This document shows positions 9,207 to 19,017 of a stretch of 64,000 nt of DNA, one piece after another. How positions within the stretch are numbered: the stretch's first letter is position 1; each line of letters begins with the position of its first letter. The position numbers and the translations under genes were made by a program. The stretch is from Flavobacterium sp. KACC 22761 (GTDB lineage: Bacteria; Bacteroidota; Bacteroidia; Flavobacteriales; Flavobacteriaceae), in NCBI RefSeq assembly GCF_034058155.1, contig NZ_CP139148.1, forward strand, positions 2,976,001-3,040,000, in the 5' to 3' direction. The notes below the pieces were generated by a model. It worked only from the letters and a program-made list of their open reading frames with translations, did no database searches and was not told where the DNA came from.

Positions 9207-10403
9207 TTATCTTTTATTGTAAACTAAAAGTGCTTCTTTTAAAATATTTACAGCAGCAATCAAGTCTTTTTTGTTTAAAACATAAGCAATTCGTACTTGA
9301 TTAAGCCCCATTCCTGGTGTGGAATAGAATCCTTTTGCAGGAGCAACCATAACAGTTTCTCCATTTAAATCGTAGCTTTCCAGAAGCCATTGCGCAAAAT
9401 CATCTGAATCAGCGATTGGCAATTGTGCGATGCAGTAAAATGCACCTTTTGGTTTGGTAACAATTACACCTTCAATTTTATTCAATTCAGCAATTAAAGT
9501 ATCACGGCGCTCTTTGTATTCGCCAATTACTTCGTCAAAATAGCTCTGAGGCGTGTCTATTGCCGCTTCACAAGCAATCTGTTCAATAGTTGGCGGACTC
9601 AAACGCGCTTGTGCAAATTTCATTACAGTTGCTAAAACATCTTTATTTTTAGTAACCAAACAGCCAATTCTCGCGCCACACATACTGTAACGTTTTGAAA
9701 CAGAATCGACCATAATTACGTTTTGCTGTACATCTTCTAAATTCATAACAGAAAAATGTACATCAACACCGTCGTATAAAAATTCGCGATAAACTTCATC
9801 GGCAATTAAATACAAATCGTGTTTTTTAATTAGATGAGCCAGCTGTTTAATTTCAGTTTCAGAATATAAATATCCAGTCGGATTTCCAGGATTGCAAATC
9901 AGAATGGCTTTTGTTCTTGGTGTAATCAGTTTTTCAACTTCTTCAATGCTTGGCAATGCAAATGCAGTTTCAATTGTAGAAACAAGTGGAACTACAGTCG
10001 CGCTTGTAGACGAAGCGAATGCGTGATAATTAGCATAAAAAGGTTCCGGGATAATGATTTCATCTCCAGGATCTGTAATTGTGGCCAGTGCAAAAAGTAA
10101 GGCTTCAGAACCACCAGTTGTAACAATGATGTCTTCTGTGTTAACGTTTACATTTTGGCGCTGGTAAAAATGAGCTAATTTTTTTCTATAGCTTTCATAT
10201 CCGGCAGACGGACTGTATTCTATAATACTCAAATCAATATTTTTTACCGCCTCGATGGCCACTTCCGGTGTCTTGATATCCGGTTGACCAATGTTTAAGT
10301 GATACACCTTGTGTCCTTTTTTCTTTGCTAAATCAGCAAAAGGAGCCAGCTTGCGTATCGGAGATTCGGGCATGTTTCTTCCCTTGTGTGAAATTGTTGG
10401 CAT
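9207..10403 (-). CDS. Pyridoxal-phosphate aminotransferase, class I/II (aspartate-aminotransferase-like)
   Basis: This 398-residue fold type I enzyme shows the classical marks: NIGQPDIKTP near the N-terminus, NPGNPTGYLYS for cofactor and substrate binding, DEVYREF with the PLP Asp, and SVSKRYSMCGARIG with the Schiff-base Lys. Substrate specificity cannot be read with confidence; aspartate or a broad amino-acid donor is most likely for this subgroup. It is monocistronic with its own terminator. The start gives MPTISHKGRNMPESPIRKL, a typical N-terminus, and no signal peptide. Confidence 0.93.
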   Translation of the reverse strand: MPTISHKGRNMPESPIRKLAPFADLAKKKGHKVYHLNIGQPDIKTPEVAIEAVKNIDLSIIEYSPSAGYESYRKKLAHFYQRQNVNVNTEDIIVTTGGSEALLFALATITDPGDEIIIPEPFYANYHAFASSTSATVVPLVSTIETAFALPSIEEVEKLITPRTKAILICNPGNPTGYLYSETEIKQLAHLIKKHDLYLIADEVYREFLYDGVDVHFSVMNLEDVQQNVIMVDSVSKRYSMCGARIGCLVTKNKDVLATVMKFAQARLSPPTIEQIACEAAIDTPQSYFDEVIGEYKERRDTLIAELNKIEGVIVTKPKGAFYCIAQLPIADSDDFAQWLLESYDLNGETVMVAPAKGFYSTPGMGLNQVRIAYVLNKKDLIAAVNILKEALLVYNKR

Positions 10404-10526
10404 GAGTATAAATTATTGAAGTGCAAATTTGCATATTTTTTTCGAATTTAACGTAAACATTATGGGGTGTTATGGAAATGTAACAATTATCAATATTTTT
10501 ATTAATTTTATATTAAAATATTATCA

Positions 10527-11852
10527 ATGAAAAAATATTTCATGTTGTTTTTTGGGCTTTTGGTATCTTTCACTATTCAGGCTCAAGATGATTTTTTGAT
10601 TCAAAGCCATAGCAGTAGGATTACTATTCCTTTTAAATTGATAAATAATCTCGTTTTTATTCCGATAAAAGTAAACGGAATAGAACTGAATTTCTTATTG
10701 GATTCTGGTGTTGAAGAAACAATTTTGTTTAGCATGGATGAGAAGAAGGAGGTCAGTTTTAATAACGTTGTTAAAATAAAACTGAGAGGTCTAGGAAGCG
10801 AAGATGAAATAGAAGGACTAAAATCAACGAATAATGTTTTTGAAACACATGGTTTGAAATCAGATAATCATTTAGTTTATATAATATTAGATCAAAATTT
10901 TAATTTGTCATCTCATATTGGAATCCCGGTTAACGGGATTATTGGGTATAAATTTTTTAAGAATAATTTAGTCGAAATAAATTATTCTAAGAAAAAAATC
11001 TACGTTTATCCAAACAATGATGTTATTAAAGAAAGATTAGACAAAAAATTTAAAGCGATTCCAATTACAATCGAAAGATCCAAACCTTATATTACTACAA
11101 CTGCAGTGGTCGATAGTGTGCAGATTTCGGCTAAATTATTGGTAGATATTGGTAATAGTGATGCTTTTTGGATATTTGAGAATGATAAAATAAAATTGCC
11201 TAAGAAAAATTTTCCTGACTTTTTAGGAAAAGGCTTTAGCGGTGATATTGAGGGACATCGTGCTAAAATTGCGAAATTTTCGGTTGACGAATTTGACTTT
11301 AAAAATCCGATAGTTGCGTTTCCTGATTCAAGTTCGATTCGAAATGTAAAAATGGTGCCTGGACGAATTGGCTCAATTGGAGGTGAAGTCTTAAAACGTT
11401 TTACGATTGTTTTAGATTACGCAGATCAAAAGCTCTATTTAAAAAAGAATAATAAATTTTCGGAACCCTTTACCTACAACAAAAGCGGGATAACGATACA
11501 ACATAATGGTTTGCAGTGGGTACAGGAAACAGTGCACATGGAGACAGTTCAAGTCGCCAATGCGCTGTCTGATGTGAGTTATGATGCAAAAAAAGATGAT
11601 AATTTCAAGTACAAATTTTCATTAAAACCAGTATATGAAATCGTGAATATCAGAAAAAAATCGGCGGCTGAAAAATGTGGTTTAAGAAAAGGCGATATTA
11701 TTATTAGTATAAATAACGCATTGCCCTACAAATATTCGCTACAACAAATCAATAGCCTTTTGAAATCTGAAGATGATGTTTGGATTACGCTTGAAGTAGA
11801 ACGTGAAAGCGTGGTTTTGAAATTTAGGTTTAGACTTGAAGATGAGTTGTAA
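10527..11852 (+). CDS. Secreted retropepsin-like aspartyl protease with C-terminal PDZ domain
   Basis: A signal peptide (residues 1-19, ending IQAQ) precedes a retropepsin-like repeat with LLDSGVEET (DSG, residues 59-61). A second half carries LLVDIGNSDAFW where a second D-T-G would be expected, so one of the two active-site loops is degenerate. A PDZ domain occupies about residues 345-440 (SAAEKCGLRKGDIIISINN). Bacteroidota have many such aspartyl-protease/PDZ proteins of unknown substrate in the periplasm or cell surface. It stands alone, upstream of the T9SS adhesin cluster. Proteolytic activity is inferred only. Confidence 0.82.
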   Translation: MKKYFMLFFGLLVSFTIQAQDDFLIQSHSSRITIPFKLINNLVFIPIKVNGIELNFLLDSGVEETILFSMDEKKEVSFNNVVKIKLRGLGSEDEIEGLKSTNNVFETHGLKSDNHLVYIILDQNFNLSSHIGIPVNGIIGYKFFKNNLVEINYSKKKIYVYPNNDVIKERLDKKFKAIPITIERSKPYITTTAVVDSVQISAKLLVDIGNSDAFWIFENDKIKLPKKNFPDFLGKGFSGDIEGHRAKIAKFSVDEFDFKNPIVAFPDSSSIRNVKMVPGRIGSIGGEVLKRFTIVLDYADQKLYLKKNNKFSEPFTYNKSGITIQHNGLQWVQETVHMETVQVANALSDVSYDAKKDDNFKYKFSLKPVYEIVNIRKKSAAEKCGLRKGDIIISINNALPYKYSLQQINSLLKSEDDVWITLEVERESVVLKFRFRLEDEL

Positions 11853-12003
11853 TTGAGATATTTAAGAAAGTTTTTTTGTGTCATAATAAACAGATTCACT
11901 ATTTTTGGAACGCAAGCACACTTTTGTGAAAAAATAATTGTTAAATTGCCTTAGTGCATTTAATGGTGTCAGTTATAATGCTTATTTCCAAAAAAACATA
12001 TTT

Positions 12004-14640
12004 ATGGTCGAAAAATACATTAAATTCTTACGAATCTCGTTATTTTTTGTTTTTTTATCTTTTATTCCTACTACAATTTATGCGCAATGTGCGGGTCAAG
12101 ACGGAACATTAACCGTGTGTGATATTCCGGCCGCCAGCAGCAAATCAATTGATTTATTTAGTTATTTAACAGGTTCGCCGCTTAGTGGAGGAGTTTGGAC
12201 AGATACTGATAGTTCTGGCGGATTATTAGATCCTGACACTGGAATTTTAAATGCACAATTAATTCGTACCAGTGGTGTTTTTCGCTATACTTATACTGTT
12301 GAAGGAATTGGGCTTTGTCCAGATAATAATGCGGTTGTTACGGTTACAATTGGAGGATATTCTGGTGTAACCTCTCCAAATGTTTCGGTTTGTAGTGCAG
12401 TTGGCGAATTTAATCTTTTTTCTGCTTTCAATGGGCAATATTTAGGACCGCATTCTAATGGGAAATGGCATAACGACACAACAAATCATGATGAAGAAAA
12501 GCCTGTTATTAATGTGAGTGATATGGCAGGAACTTTTCAATACACTTACACGATGCCTGCAAGAGGAACTTGTCCAGCCATGTCATCGACGGCTATAGTT
12601 ACGATTTTTAAAGCACCAAAATCGGGTGATGCGAAACTTTTAAAATTATGTGCAAGCAATGGACTATCAGCATATACCGACTATGATTTGTTTAACTCGA
12701 TTTCAGGTCAAGATCCAGGAGGCACATGGAAAGATAATAGCAATACTGGTGAATTAACTTTTGTGGGAGATCATTCTATAAATATTCAGCGTATTTTTAA
12801 TAATCGAGGCGCCGGAAACTATAATTTTACATACACTGTAAAATCTACTAACCCAATTTGTTCAGATGAACAGACAATGATTAGGATAGCATTAGAGCGA
12901 AAACTTGATTTTACAGGGGCAAAACTTAGAGTTGCTGTTAACAATATTTGCGAAACGGAAATTCCTACCGCTACATATACGGCAACCATTACAAAAGGAC
13001 CTGCAGCTATTCCAAACGGAGATTATAATGTTTCGTTTAGTGTTTCTGGCCCAAACGGAGGTAGCGAAACTTTGCCAGCAAATTTTATTAACGGTGTTTT
13101 GGTCTTTCCGTTGAAATCAGATTATTTCCAACGAGTTGGCAGTTATACCGTTACAATTACAAATTTGTACGAGTCGGGTAGCACACGTGCATGTCAAAAT
13201 ATCATCAATAATCTTTCAGAAACTGTAAATATATATCCGATACCCGATTTAGCAGGTGCAAAAATCACTCCTATAATTGCCTGTCAAAACACGGCAACAG
13301 AAGTCAAAATTACTGATGCTGTAAAAATTGTTGACGGAACTTATGATATTCTCTATAATGTTTCGGGAGCCAATAATGCATCATCACAAACAGCAACAGC
13401 GACTTTTTTAGGAGGAAATGCAACATTTAGTATTCCAGCAATTTTAAATTCGCAAAGTGGAAATGGTACAATCAAAATTGTAAAGATTACGCATACAGTT
13501 TCGGGTTGTACAAATTCGGCAAATATTGATGGTAACATTACCGTAAATCCTTTGCCTAATGTAGCAAATTTAAGAATCCAAGTTCCAACAGTATGTTTTG
13601 GGTCGGCTTTAACAGCTTCAGTTTCTGGTTTAGGAACTTTAACAAATGTTACAGTATCGTATTCGCTTTCAAACAGCAATGTTGCTCCAGGGCAAACAAT
13701 AGTTTTGTCTCCTGTAAGTGGTAATGCTAGTTTTGTAATTCCAGCAGCTTTACTTCCAAATACAGGTTCAACAACGATTAAAATTGAAAATGTGAAAAAT
13801 AATGTTACAGGCTGTGACAGCCCCGTAACTTCGGTATCGACAGCGTTTTCAATAAACCCGATTCCAGCAGCTCCAGTATCTACAGATCAATCATTTTGTA
13901 AGTCGGAAGGTGCCATTATTGGGAATTTAGCACCGAGTGGTCCGCAATTTAAATGGTACAATTCGCCAACAATGACAACGCCACTTCCAAACACCTATCT
14001 TCTTAAAGACGAAACATTATATGTGACCGAAACAACTTTGTCATGTACTTCTGCCGCAACTATGATTAAAGTGACTTTAAGAGATACTCCTGCCCCAGAA
14101 TTAAATACAGACGGGCAAAATTTCTGTGGATTAGATGCACCAACTATTGCTGATTTATCAAATAATACAAATGTGTCTTCGTCTGTAGCTTGGTATGATG
14201 CGCCAAAGGGTGGAAATCTTTTGCCTTCAACGACAGCTTTAGTTGATAAAAGGATATATTATGGATTTGATTTTTCGTCAAGTGAAAACTGTCTTTCTTA
14301 TGATCATCTTGAGGTGACAGTATCATTAACAGATTGTCCTGTCGTGCCACCAGATTTCTTTATTCCTGATGGATTTTCTCCAAATGGCGATGGGGTAAAT
14401 GACACTTTTGTAATTCCTAATATTGACTTTTTATTTCCAGATTATTATCTCCAAATTTTTAATAGATATGGAAATAGAATGTACGAAGGATTTAAAGACA
14501 AAGCAGGTTGGGATGGTACCAATTGGCAGACAGGCGGATTTGCACATGGAATAGCGCCAAATGGAGTCTATTTTTACACACTCCAGTTTAATAAAGGCAA
14601 TAAACCGCCAATACAAGGACGCCTTTATTTAAACCGATAA
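12004..14640 (+). CDS. Type IX-secreted adhesin-like protein with type B (gliding-motility-associated) C-terminal domain
   Basis: The start at 12004 begins a signal peptide (MVEKYIKFLRISLFFVFLSF...YAQC); an upstream TTG start would add 22 residues before it. The 878-residue product has an N-terminal Cys-rich region, then three related Ig-like repeats of about 95 residues (FTGAKLRV, LAGAKITP and VANLRIQV starts), and an 85-residue type B C-terminal sorting domain: FIPDGFSPNGDGVNDTF, YLQIFNRYGNRMYEG, GWDGTN, APNGVYFYTLQF, then the end QGRLYLNR. Such proteins are exported by the T9SS and need an adjacent SprF-like partner, which follows 30 bases downstream. It is likely a surface adhesin; the ligand is unknown. 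Confidence 0.93.
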   Translation: MVEKYIKFLRISLFFVFLSFIPTTIYAQCAGQDGTLTVCDIPAASSKSIDLFSYLTGSPLSGGVWTDTDSSGGLLDPDTGILNAQLIRTSGVFRYTYTVEGIGLCPDNNAVVTVTIGGYSGVTSPNVSVCSAVGEFNLFSAFNGQYLGPHSNGKWHNDTTNHDEEKPVINVSDMAGTFQYTYTMPARGTCPAMSSTAIVTIFKAPKSGDAKLLKLCASNGLSAYTDYDLFNSISGQDPGGTWKDNSNTGELTFVGDHSINIQRIFNNRGAGNYNFTYTVKSTNPICSDEQTMIRIALERKLDFTGAKLRVAVNNICETEIPTATYTATITKGPAAIPNGDYNVSFSVSGPNGGSETLPANFINGVLVFPLKSDYFQRVGSYTVTITNLYESGSTRACQNIINNLSETVNIYPIPDLAGAKITPIIACQNTATEVKITDAVKIVDGTYDILYNVSGANNASSQTATATFLGGNATFSIPAILNSQSGNGTIKIVKITHTVSGCTNSANIDGNITVNPLPNVANLRIQVPTVCFGSALTASVSGLGTLTNVTVSYSLSNSNVAPGQTIVLSPVSGNASFVIPAALLPNTGSTTIKIENVKNNVTGCDSPVTSVSTAFSINPIPAAPVSTDQSFCKSEGAIIGNLAPSGPQFKWYNSPTMTTPLPNTYLLKDETLYVTETTLSCTSAATMIKVTLRDTPAPELNTDGQNFCGLDAPTIADLSNNTNVSSSVAWYDAPKGGNLLPSTTALVDKRIYYGFDFSSSENCLSYDHLEVTVSLTDCPVVPPDFFIPDGFSPNGDGVNDTFVIPNIDFLFPDYYLQIFNRYGNRMYEGFKDKAGWDGTNWQTGGFAHGIAPNGVYFYTLQFNKGNKPPIQGRLYLNR

Positions 14641-14670
14641 TTCCTTTTGCACTATTTTAATATACTTCAA

Positions 14671-15600
14671 ATGAAAAAAATAATACTCTTTATAACTTTT
14701 CTCTTTTGCTTTACTACTGTTTCAGCGCAACAGGACCCCGAATACACGCATTATATGTATAATATGAGTGTCGTGAACCCTGCGTACGCAACTGGAACTC
14801 CTTTGATGATGAATTTTGGAGGATTATACAGAACACAGTGGGTTGGAGCAGTAGGAGCGCCAAAAACCTTTACATTTTTTGGACATACAGCTTTATCAGA
14901 AAAAGTTGAAGTAGGTCTTTCATTTATTTCTGATGATATTGGTGATGGCGCAAAAAAGGAAAATAATATCTACGCAGATTTTGCTTATGTATTGAATTTA
15001 GGAGGAAAAAATAAGCTTTCGCTGGGTTTGAAAGCTGGAGTATCATCAATGCAAACTAATTTTAACGGATTTAAATTTAGTGATCCCGCAACTGATTTTG
15101 CTTTTTCGGAAAATATAAATGCCACAAAACCTAATATTGGTGTTGGAGCGTATTATTTTAGAGATAATTTGTATGTCGGATTTTCTGCTCCAAACTTGAT
15201 AAAATCTAAATATATCGAAGAAAAATCGGGAGTTAATGCTTTTGGAGCCGAAGAAATTCACATGTTTTTTACCGGAGGATACGTTTTTCAAATTAATGAT
15301 AACCTAAAATTAAAACCCGCCTTTATGTCAAGATTTGTAAAAGCAGCCCCTGTTTCTATTGATTTGACAGCAAATGTTTTGTATAACGAAAAGTTTGAAT
15401 TTGGCGCGGCATATAGGATCGATGATTCGGTAAGTGCTTTGTTCAATTTTAATGTAACACCTTCCTTGAGAGTAGGTTATGCTTATGATTATACAATTTC
15501 AAATTTAGGTCAGTTTAATTCGGGAACGCATGAAATAATGCTTCTTTTTGATTTGGATTTATTAGGGAAAGGATACGATAAATCACCTAGATTCTTTTAA
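14671..15600 (+). CDS. PorP/SprF family type IX secretion membrane protein
   Basis: The ATG at 14671 starts a signal peptide (MKKIILFITFLFCFTTVSAQQ); an in-frame TTG eight codons upstream is unlikely. The mature part opens with QQDPEYTHYMYNMSVVNPAYAG-type sequence, the hallmark of PorP/SprF, and continues as alternating strands of an outer-membrane barrel (TQWVGAVGAPKTFTFFGH, NIGVGAYYFRDNLYVGFSAPNL). Known SprF proteins are required for secretion of the neighbouring type B substrate. It lies 30 bases after the adhesin gene and one base before the OmpA-family gene, forming a three-gene operon. Confidence 0.93.
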   Translation: MKKIILFITFLFCFTTVSAQQDPEYTHYMYNMSVVNPAYATGTPLMMNFGGLYRTQWVGAVGAPKTFTFFGHTALSEKVEVGLSFISDDIGDGAKKENNIYADFAYVLNLGGKNKLSLGLKAGVSSMQTNFNGFKFSDPATDFAFSENINATKPNIGVGAYYFRDNLYVGFSAPNLIKSKYIEEKSGVNAFGAEEIHMFFTGGYVFQINDNLKLKPAFMSRFVKAAPVSIDLTANVLYNEKFEFGAAYRIDDSVSALFNFNVTPSLRVGYAYDYTISNLGQFNSGTHEIMLLFDLDLLGKGYDKSPRFF

Positions 15601-15601
15601 A

Positions 15602-17743
15602 ATGAAAAATATGAAAAAACTACTCGTTATTATATTCGTATTTTCAATACAATTTATAGGCGCTCAAAACAAAGATTTGGCAAGAGCCAAACGTTTCTTT
15701 GATAAAACATACTACAGCGAAGCCATTACTTTATATGAAAGATTAGCCGAAGAAAATCCTTCGCAAGAAGCGATTAAAAACTTGGCGGATTCGTATTATT
15801 ATACCAACAATTTAGTAAAAGCGCAACGTTATTACCGACTTTTATTTCAGAATTATAATAAGGATTTGAATCGCGAATATTATTTTAGATATGCGCAAAC
15901 TCTAAAAGCGACAAACAGTTATGATGATGCAAATGCGGCTCTAAAACAGTATTATGCTTCTTCCACTAATGGAAAAGATTCAATTTATTTTAAAAATGAG
16001 CTGAAAGAACTTGAAAATGTTTCGGCCATTGGAAATCGATTTGAGATCAAAAATCTCGGAATCAATACGCCAAATTCTGAATTTGGAGCAATTCCATACA
16101 ATGGGAAATTAGTATTTGCAGCTGTTAAGTTAAAACCTGGATTGTTTGACAAAAAATTCAAATGGGACAATGAAACGTATTTGAACTTAGTTTCGGTTCC
16201 TTTGAGTGAAATTAATAATGCAGAACCAAACATTGACTATTTTTCAGACGAATTAAAAACAGGCATGCACGAATCAAATGCTGTTTTTACTAAAGATGGA
16301 AAAACGGTTTATTTTACGCGCAATAATTCAAAAAATAAAACCAAAAAAACAAACGACCAGAAAGTTTCGAATCTTCAAATTTTCAAAGCGGAATTAATTG
16401 ATGGAAAATGGAAAAATATTACCTCGCTTCCGTTTAATAGTTCGAATTATTCAACTGAACATCCTGCGCTTAGTGCGGACGAAAAAGTGCTCTATTTTGC
16501 TTCGGATATGCCTGGATCTGTAGGTTCTTTTGATATTTATTCCGTAAACATAAACAAAGGCGCTTTTGATACGCCAAAGAATCTAGGTTCAATTATTAAT
16601 ACCGACAAAAGAGAACAATTTCCTTTTGTTTCGGCAGATAACAAGCTTTATTTTTCTTCAGATGGACATTTAGGATACGGATCGTTAGACGTTTTTGTTT
16701 CTGAAATTAAAGGAAATGAATATACTGAACCAGTAAATATTGGATTGCCCTTAAATTCTAATTTGGATGATTTTTCGTTTACAATAAACTCAAATATAAA
16801 AGAAGGATTTTTTGCATCCAACAGAGAAGGAGGGAAAGGAAGTGATGATATTTACCAATTCAAAGAAACCAAAGATTTGATTGTTGAAGACTGCAAACAA
16901 TTTATTGCAGGAACAATTACAGATGTTGATACCGGTTTGCCTCTTGAAAATGCAACAGTAATGTTGCAAGATGCTTCTAAAAAGACTTTAAATACGATTT
17001 CGGTCGCAGCCGATGGGAAATTCAGTTTTACGGTTGCCTGCGAAAGTTCCTATACAATTGTTGCTTTCAAAGAAAAATATACCAATGAATCTAAATCATT
17101 AGAAATCGGAAAAACCAGAAATGCGACAAACGATGGTTCATTGGCACTAAAATCTTTAGAAGCAATTAAATTAGAAGAACAACAAATTGCCGAAAAAAGA
17201 AGAAAGCAAGAAATTCAGATAGAACAAGAGAAAAAAGAAAAAGAAGCACTGGCGATTATTGCATTAAATGAAGCGGCAAAAAAAGCCAAAGCGGATGAAA
17301 TAAAAGCAGCAGAAATCAAGAAAAAGGAGAAAGAAACTGAGATTTTAAAACAAGAAAAAGATGTTGTAAAAGATGATAAAGACCGATTGATCATTAAAAC
17401 CGATCCAATTTATTTTGATTACAATATGTGGTATATTCGTAAAGAATCGAAAGTCGTTTTAGGTCGAGTAGTTGCTTTGATGAACAAATATCAAGGAATG
17501 GTTATTGAAATTGGTTCGCATACAGATTCTCGCGGAAACGCAAAATTCAATGAAGAATTATCTCAAAAAAGAGCTAATTCTACGAGAGAATTTATAATTC
17601 AGTCGGGAATTAGTGCTAGCAGAGTTTCGGCAAAAGGTTATGGAGAATCTGTTCCGATTATAAAATGCAAAACCGACGATGCTTGTTCAGAAGAAGATCA
17701 TGAGTTGAACCGTAGATCAGAATTTGTAATCAAGAAGTTGTAA
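15602..17743 (+). CDS. OmpA-family protein with TPR, PD40 propeller, Ig-like and peptidoglycan-binding domains
   Basis: This 713-residue envelope protein has a signal peptide, TPR-like helices (about 20-115), a WD40/PD40-like propeller (about 150-410; repeats such as HPALSADEKVLYFASD and KLYFSSDGHLGYGSLDVFVSE), a carboxypeptidase-regulatory-like beta-sandwich (about 435-510), a charged coiled-coil (about 520-600) and an OmpA/MotB domain with EIGSHTDSRGNAKFNEELS and RVSAKGYGES. This architecture regularly accompanies type B adhesin/SprF pairs and probably anchors the secretion partner to peptidoglycan. Its ATG is one base after the SprF stop. A start three codons later is equally possible. Confidence 0.93.
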   Translation: MKNMKKLLVIIFVFSIQFIGAQNKDLARAKRFFDKTYYSEAITLYERLAEENPSQEAIKNLADSYYYTNNLVKAQRYYRLLFQNYNKDLNREYYFRYAQTLKATNSYDDANAALKQYYASSTNGKDSIYFKNELKELENVSAIGNRFEIKNLGINTPNSEFGAIPYNGKLVFAAVKLKPGLFDKKFKWDNETYLNLVSVPLSEINNAEPNIDYFSDELKTGMHESNAVFTKDGKTVYFTRNNSKNKTKKTNDQKVSNLQIFKAELIDGKWKNITSLPFNSSNYSTEHPALSADEKVLYFASDMPGSVGSFDIYSVNINKGAFDTPKNLGSIINTDKREQFPFVSADNKLYFSSDGHLGYGSLDVFVSEIKGNEYTEPVNIGLPLNSNLDDFSFTINSNIKEGFFASNREGGKGSDDIYQFKETKDLIVEDCKQFIAGTITDVDTGLPLENATVMLQDASKKTLNTISVAADGKFSFTVACESSYTIVAFKEKYTNESKSLEIGKTRNATNDGSLALKSLEAIKLEEQQIAEKRRKQEIQIEQEKKEKEALAIIALNEAAKKAKADEIKAAEIKKKEKETEILKQEKDVVKDDKDRLIIKTDPIYFDYNMWYIRKESKVVLGRVVALMNKYQGMVIEIGSHTDSRGNAKFNEELSQKRANSTREFIIQSGISASRVSAKGYGESVPIIKCKTDDACSEEDHELNRRSEFVIKKL

Positions 17744-17828
17744 TTATAATTTTAATGTCGTTCCAATGTTCTGTATAGCGCATTGCAGTGCGTCTAATGA
17801 ATTGGGATATTCATCATAAAATAAATAA

Positions 17829-17862
17829 ACAAGAAGCCTTTTTTTTGGCTTCTTTTTTTTTA
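17829..17862 (+). terminator. Terminator of the T9SS type B operon
   Basis: Stem AGAAGCC with GGCTTCT across an all-T loop, followed by eight or more T. The gap before it (17744-17828) holds a palindrome-like GCATTGCAGTGCG segment and nothing coding. Confidence 0.82.
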
Positions 17863-17890
17863 TTTTTATATGAAATTAAAAAATTCAGTT

Positions 17891-18373
17891 ATGAAAAAAA
17901 TAGTGTTGTCTTGTATGCTTTTGTCTTTTGTTGGACTTCAAAGCTGTAAAAATGAGGAAAAACAAAAAGCCGAAGCAGCTGCTAAAGCTGAAGGTGAAAA
18001 AGTGGTAAGTACAGAATGTTATAAAGCAATTTATGAAAACGATACTTTAGACTTAACGTTGAATAACCTAAAAAATGGAAAAATTGCCGGTGATATGATC
18101 ATGAAAGTAGCTTCGTCACCTGTCAAAAAAGGTGAAATTGCTGGAGAGTTTCATGGCGACACCTTGTTTGTAGATTACACTTTCGTGGATGGAACAAATA
18201 ACAATGCAAAATTCAAAAACCCGATGGCATTTTTAAAACGAGACAAAAAGCTTATTTTAGGAAACGGAACAATGCAAACTACAATGGGCGTAACGTATTT
18301 GGTTAAAGATAAACCAATCGATTTTGATCGCGTGAAATATAAATTTGATGCGGTTGAATGTGAAGCAAAATAA
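17891..18373 (+). CDS. Small lipoprotein of unknown function
   Basis: The start at 17891 gives MKKIVLSCMLLSFVGLQSC, a signal sequence ending in a lipobox-like GLQSC; an ATG seven codons upstream abuts the preceding terminator and is less likely. A charged, Ala/Lys/Glu-rich linker follows, then a compact beta-rich domain with DTLDLTLNNLKNGKIAGDM and GEFHGDTLFVDYTFVDG, ending around VKYKFDAVEC. Two cysteines in the mature domain could form a disulfide. No named family was recognised. It has its own downstream terminator. Confidence 0.75.
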   Translation: MKKIVLSCMLLSFVGLQSCKNEEKQKAEAAAKAEGEKVVSTECYKAIYENDTLDLTLNNLKNGKIAGDMIMKVASSPVKKGEIAGEFHGDTLFVDYTFVDGTNNNAKFKNPMAFLKRDKKLILGNGTMQTTMGVTYLVKDKPIDFDRVKYKFDAVECEAK

Positions 18374-18390
18374 ATAAAGACATTTTTATA

Positions 18391-18436
18391 TTAGACCCGA
18401 CAGGTTTTCAAAACCTGTCGGGTCTAATTTTTTTAA
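18391..18436 (+). terminator. Long palindromic terminator/repeat after the lipoprotein gene
   Basis: A stem of at least 17 bp (TTAGACCCGACAGGTTTT and its complement, two-base loop TC) is followed by a T-run. The core ACAGGTTTTnAAAACCTGT is shared with the terminator after valS at 21808-21836, so it belongs to an interspersed palindrome family used as a terminator. Confidence 0.85.
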
Positions 18437-18443
18437 GGATATA

Positions 18444-18476
18444 AAAAAGCCGTTTCTAATTCAAGAAACGGCTTTG
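18444..18476 (-). terminator. Terminator of the DUF1573 gene
   Basis: Stem AAAGCCGTTTC with GAAACGGCTTT, loop TAATTCAA, T-run on the minus strand, 25 bases past the stop. Confidence 0.85.
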
Positions 18477-18500
18477 GTTATTTTTAGATTTTAAAAATTC

Positions 18501-18881
18501 TTATAAAACTTCACCTTTGATTTTTAAGGCAACTCTTCCGTCAGGATAATTGACAGCGTTGGTTTCAACAGTAATTGTTTTACGAATTGGGCCGGTAGCC
18601 ATATTATACTTTACATCAATTTTTCCTTTTTTTCCAGGCTGTATCGCTGCTGCAGGTTTAGTCACCACAATAGAACTCACCGTTGATTCTGCGCCAATGA
18701 TCATCAGTGGTGCATCTCCAGTATTGGTGAATTCAAAGGAGCGAACTCCATTATCACTTTTCGAAATTTTTCCATAATCAATTGTATTATCTTGGGCTGC
18801 AAATTCAATTTTTGGGCCGTTTTGCGAATAACCGATTGCGCTAAACAATACGATTGCAATAAAAGAGGCAACATTTTTCAT
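18501..18881 (-). CDS. DUF1573 domain secreted protein
   Basis: A 126-residue protein with a signal peptide (cut near GYSQN) and a single DUF1573 immunoglobulin-like domain: TIDYGKISKSDNGVRSFEFTNTGDAPLMI, then PAAAIQPGKKGKIDVKYN and GPIRKTITVETNA. The family is abundant in Bacteroidota periplasm and has no established biochemical role. It is monocistronic and convergent with the upstream lipoprotein gene, each with its own terminator in the 127-base gap. Confidence 0.92.
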   Translation of the reverse strand: MKNVASFIAIVLFSAIGYSQNGPKIEFAAQDNTIDYGKISKSDNGVRSFEFTNTGDAPLMIIGAESTVSSIVVTKPAAAIQPGKKGKIDVKYNMATGPIRKTITVETNAVNYPDGRVALKIKGEVL

Positions 18882-19017
18882 TTGAAATTGTTTTTAATTG
18901 TAAGTAAATATACATTCTTTTAATTAACACACAAATTAATAATTCGCTTTTTATAGTGTCTTTAATTATTTACTTTTGCTGTCAGTTATAATTACAAAAA
19001 TTGAACCAAAGTTTCGT

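Noticed and set aside
11938..12003. Upstream TTG start for the adhesin
   Set aside because: It adds 22 residues before a perfect signal peptide and lacks a plausible ribosome-binding context; the ATG at 12004 fits better.
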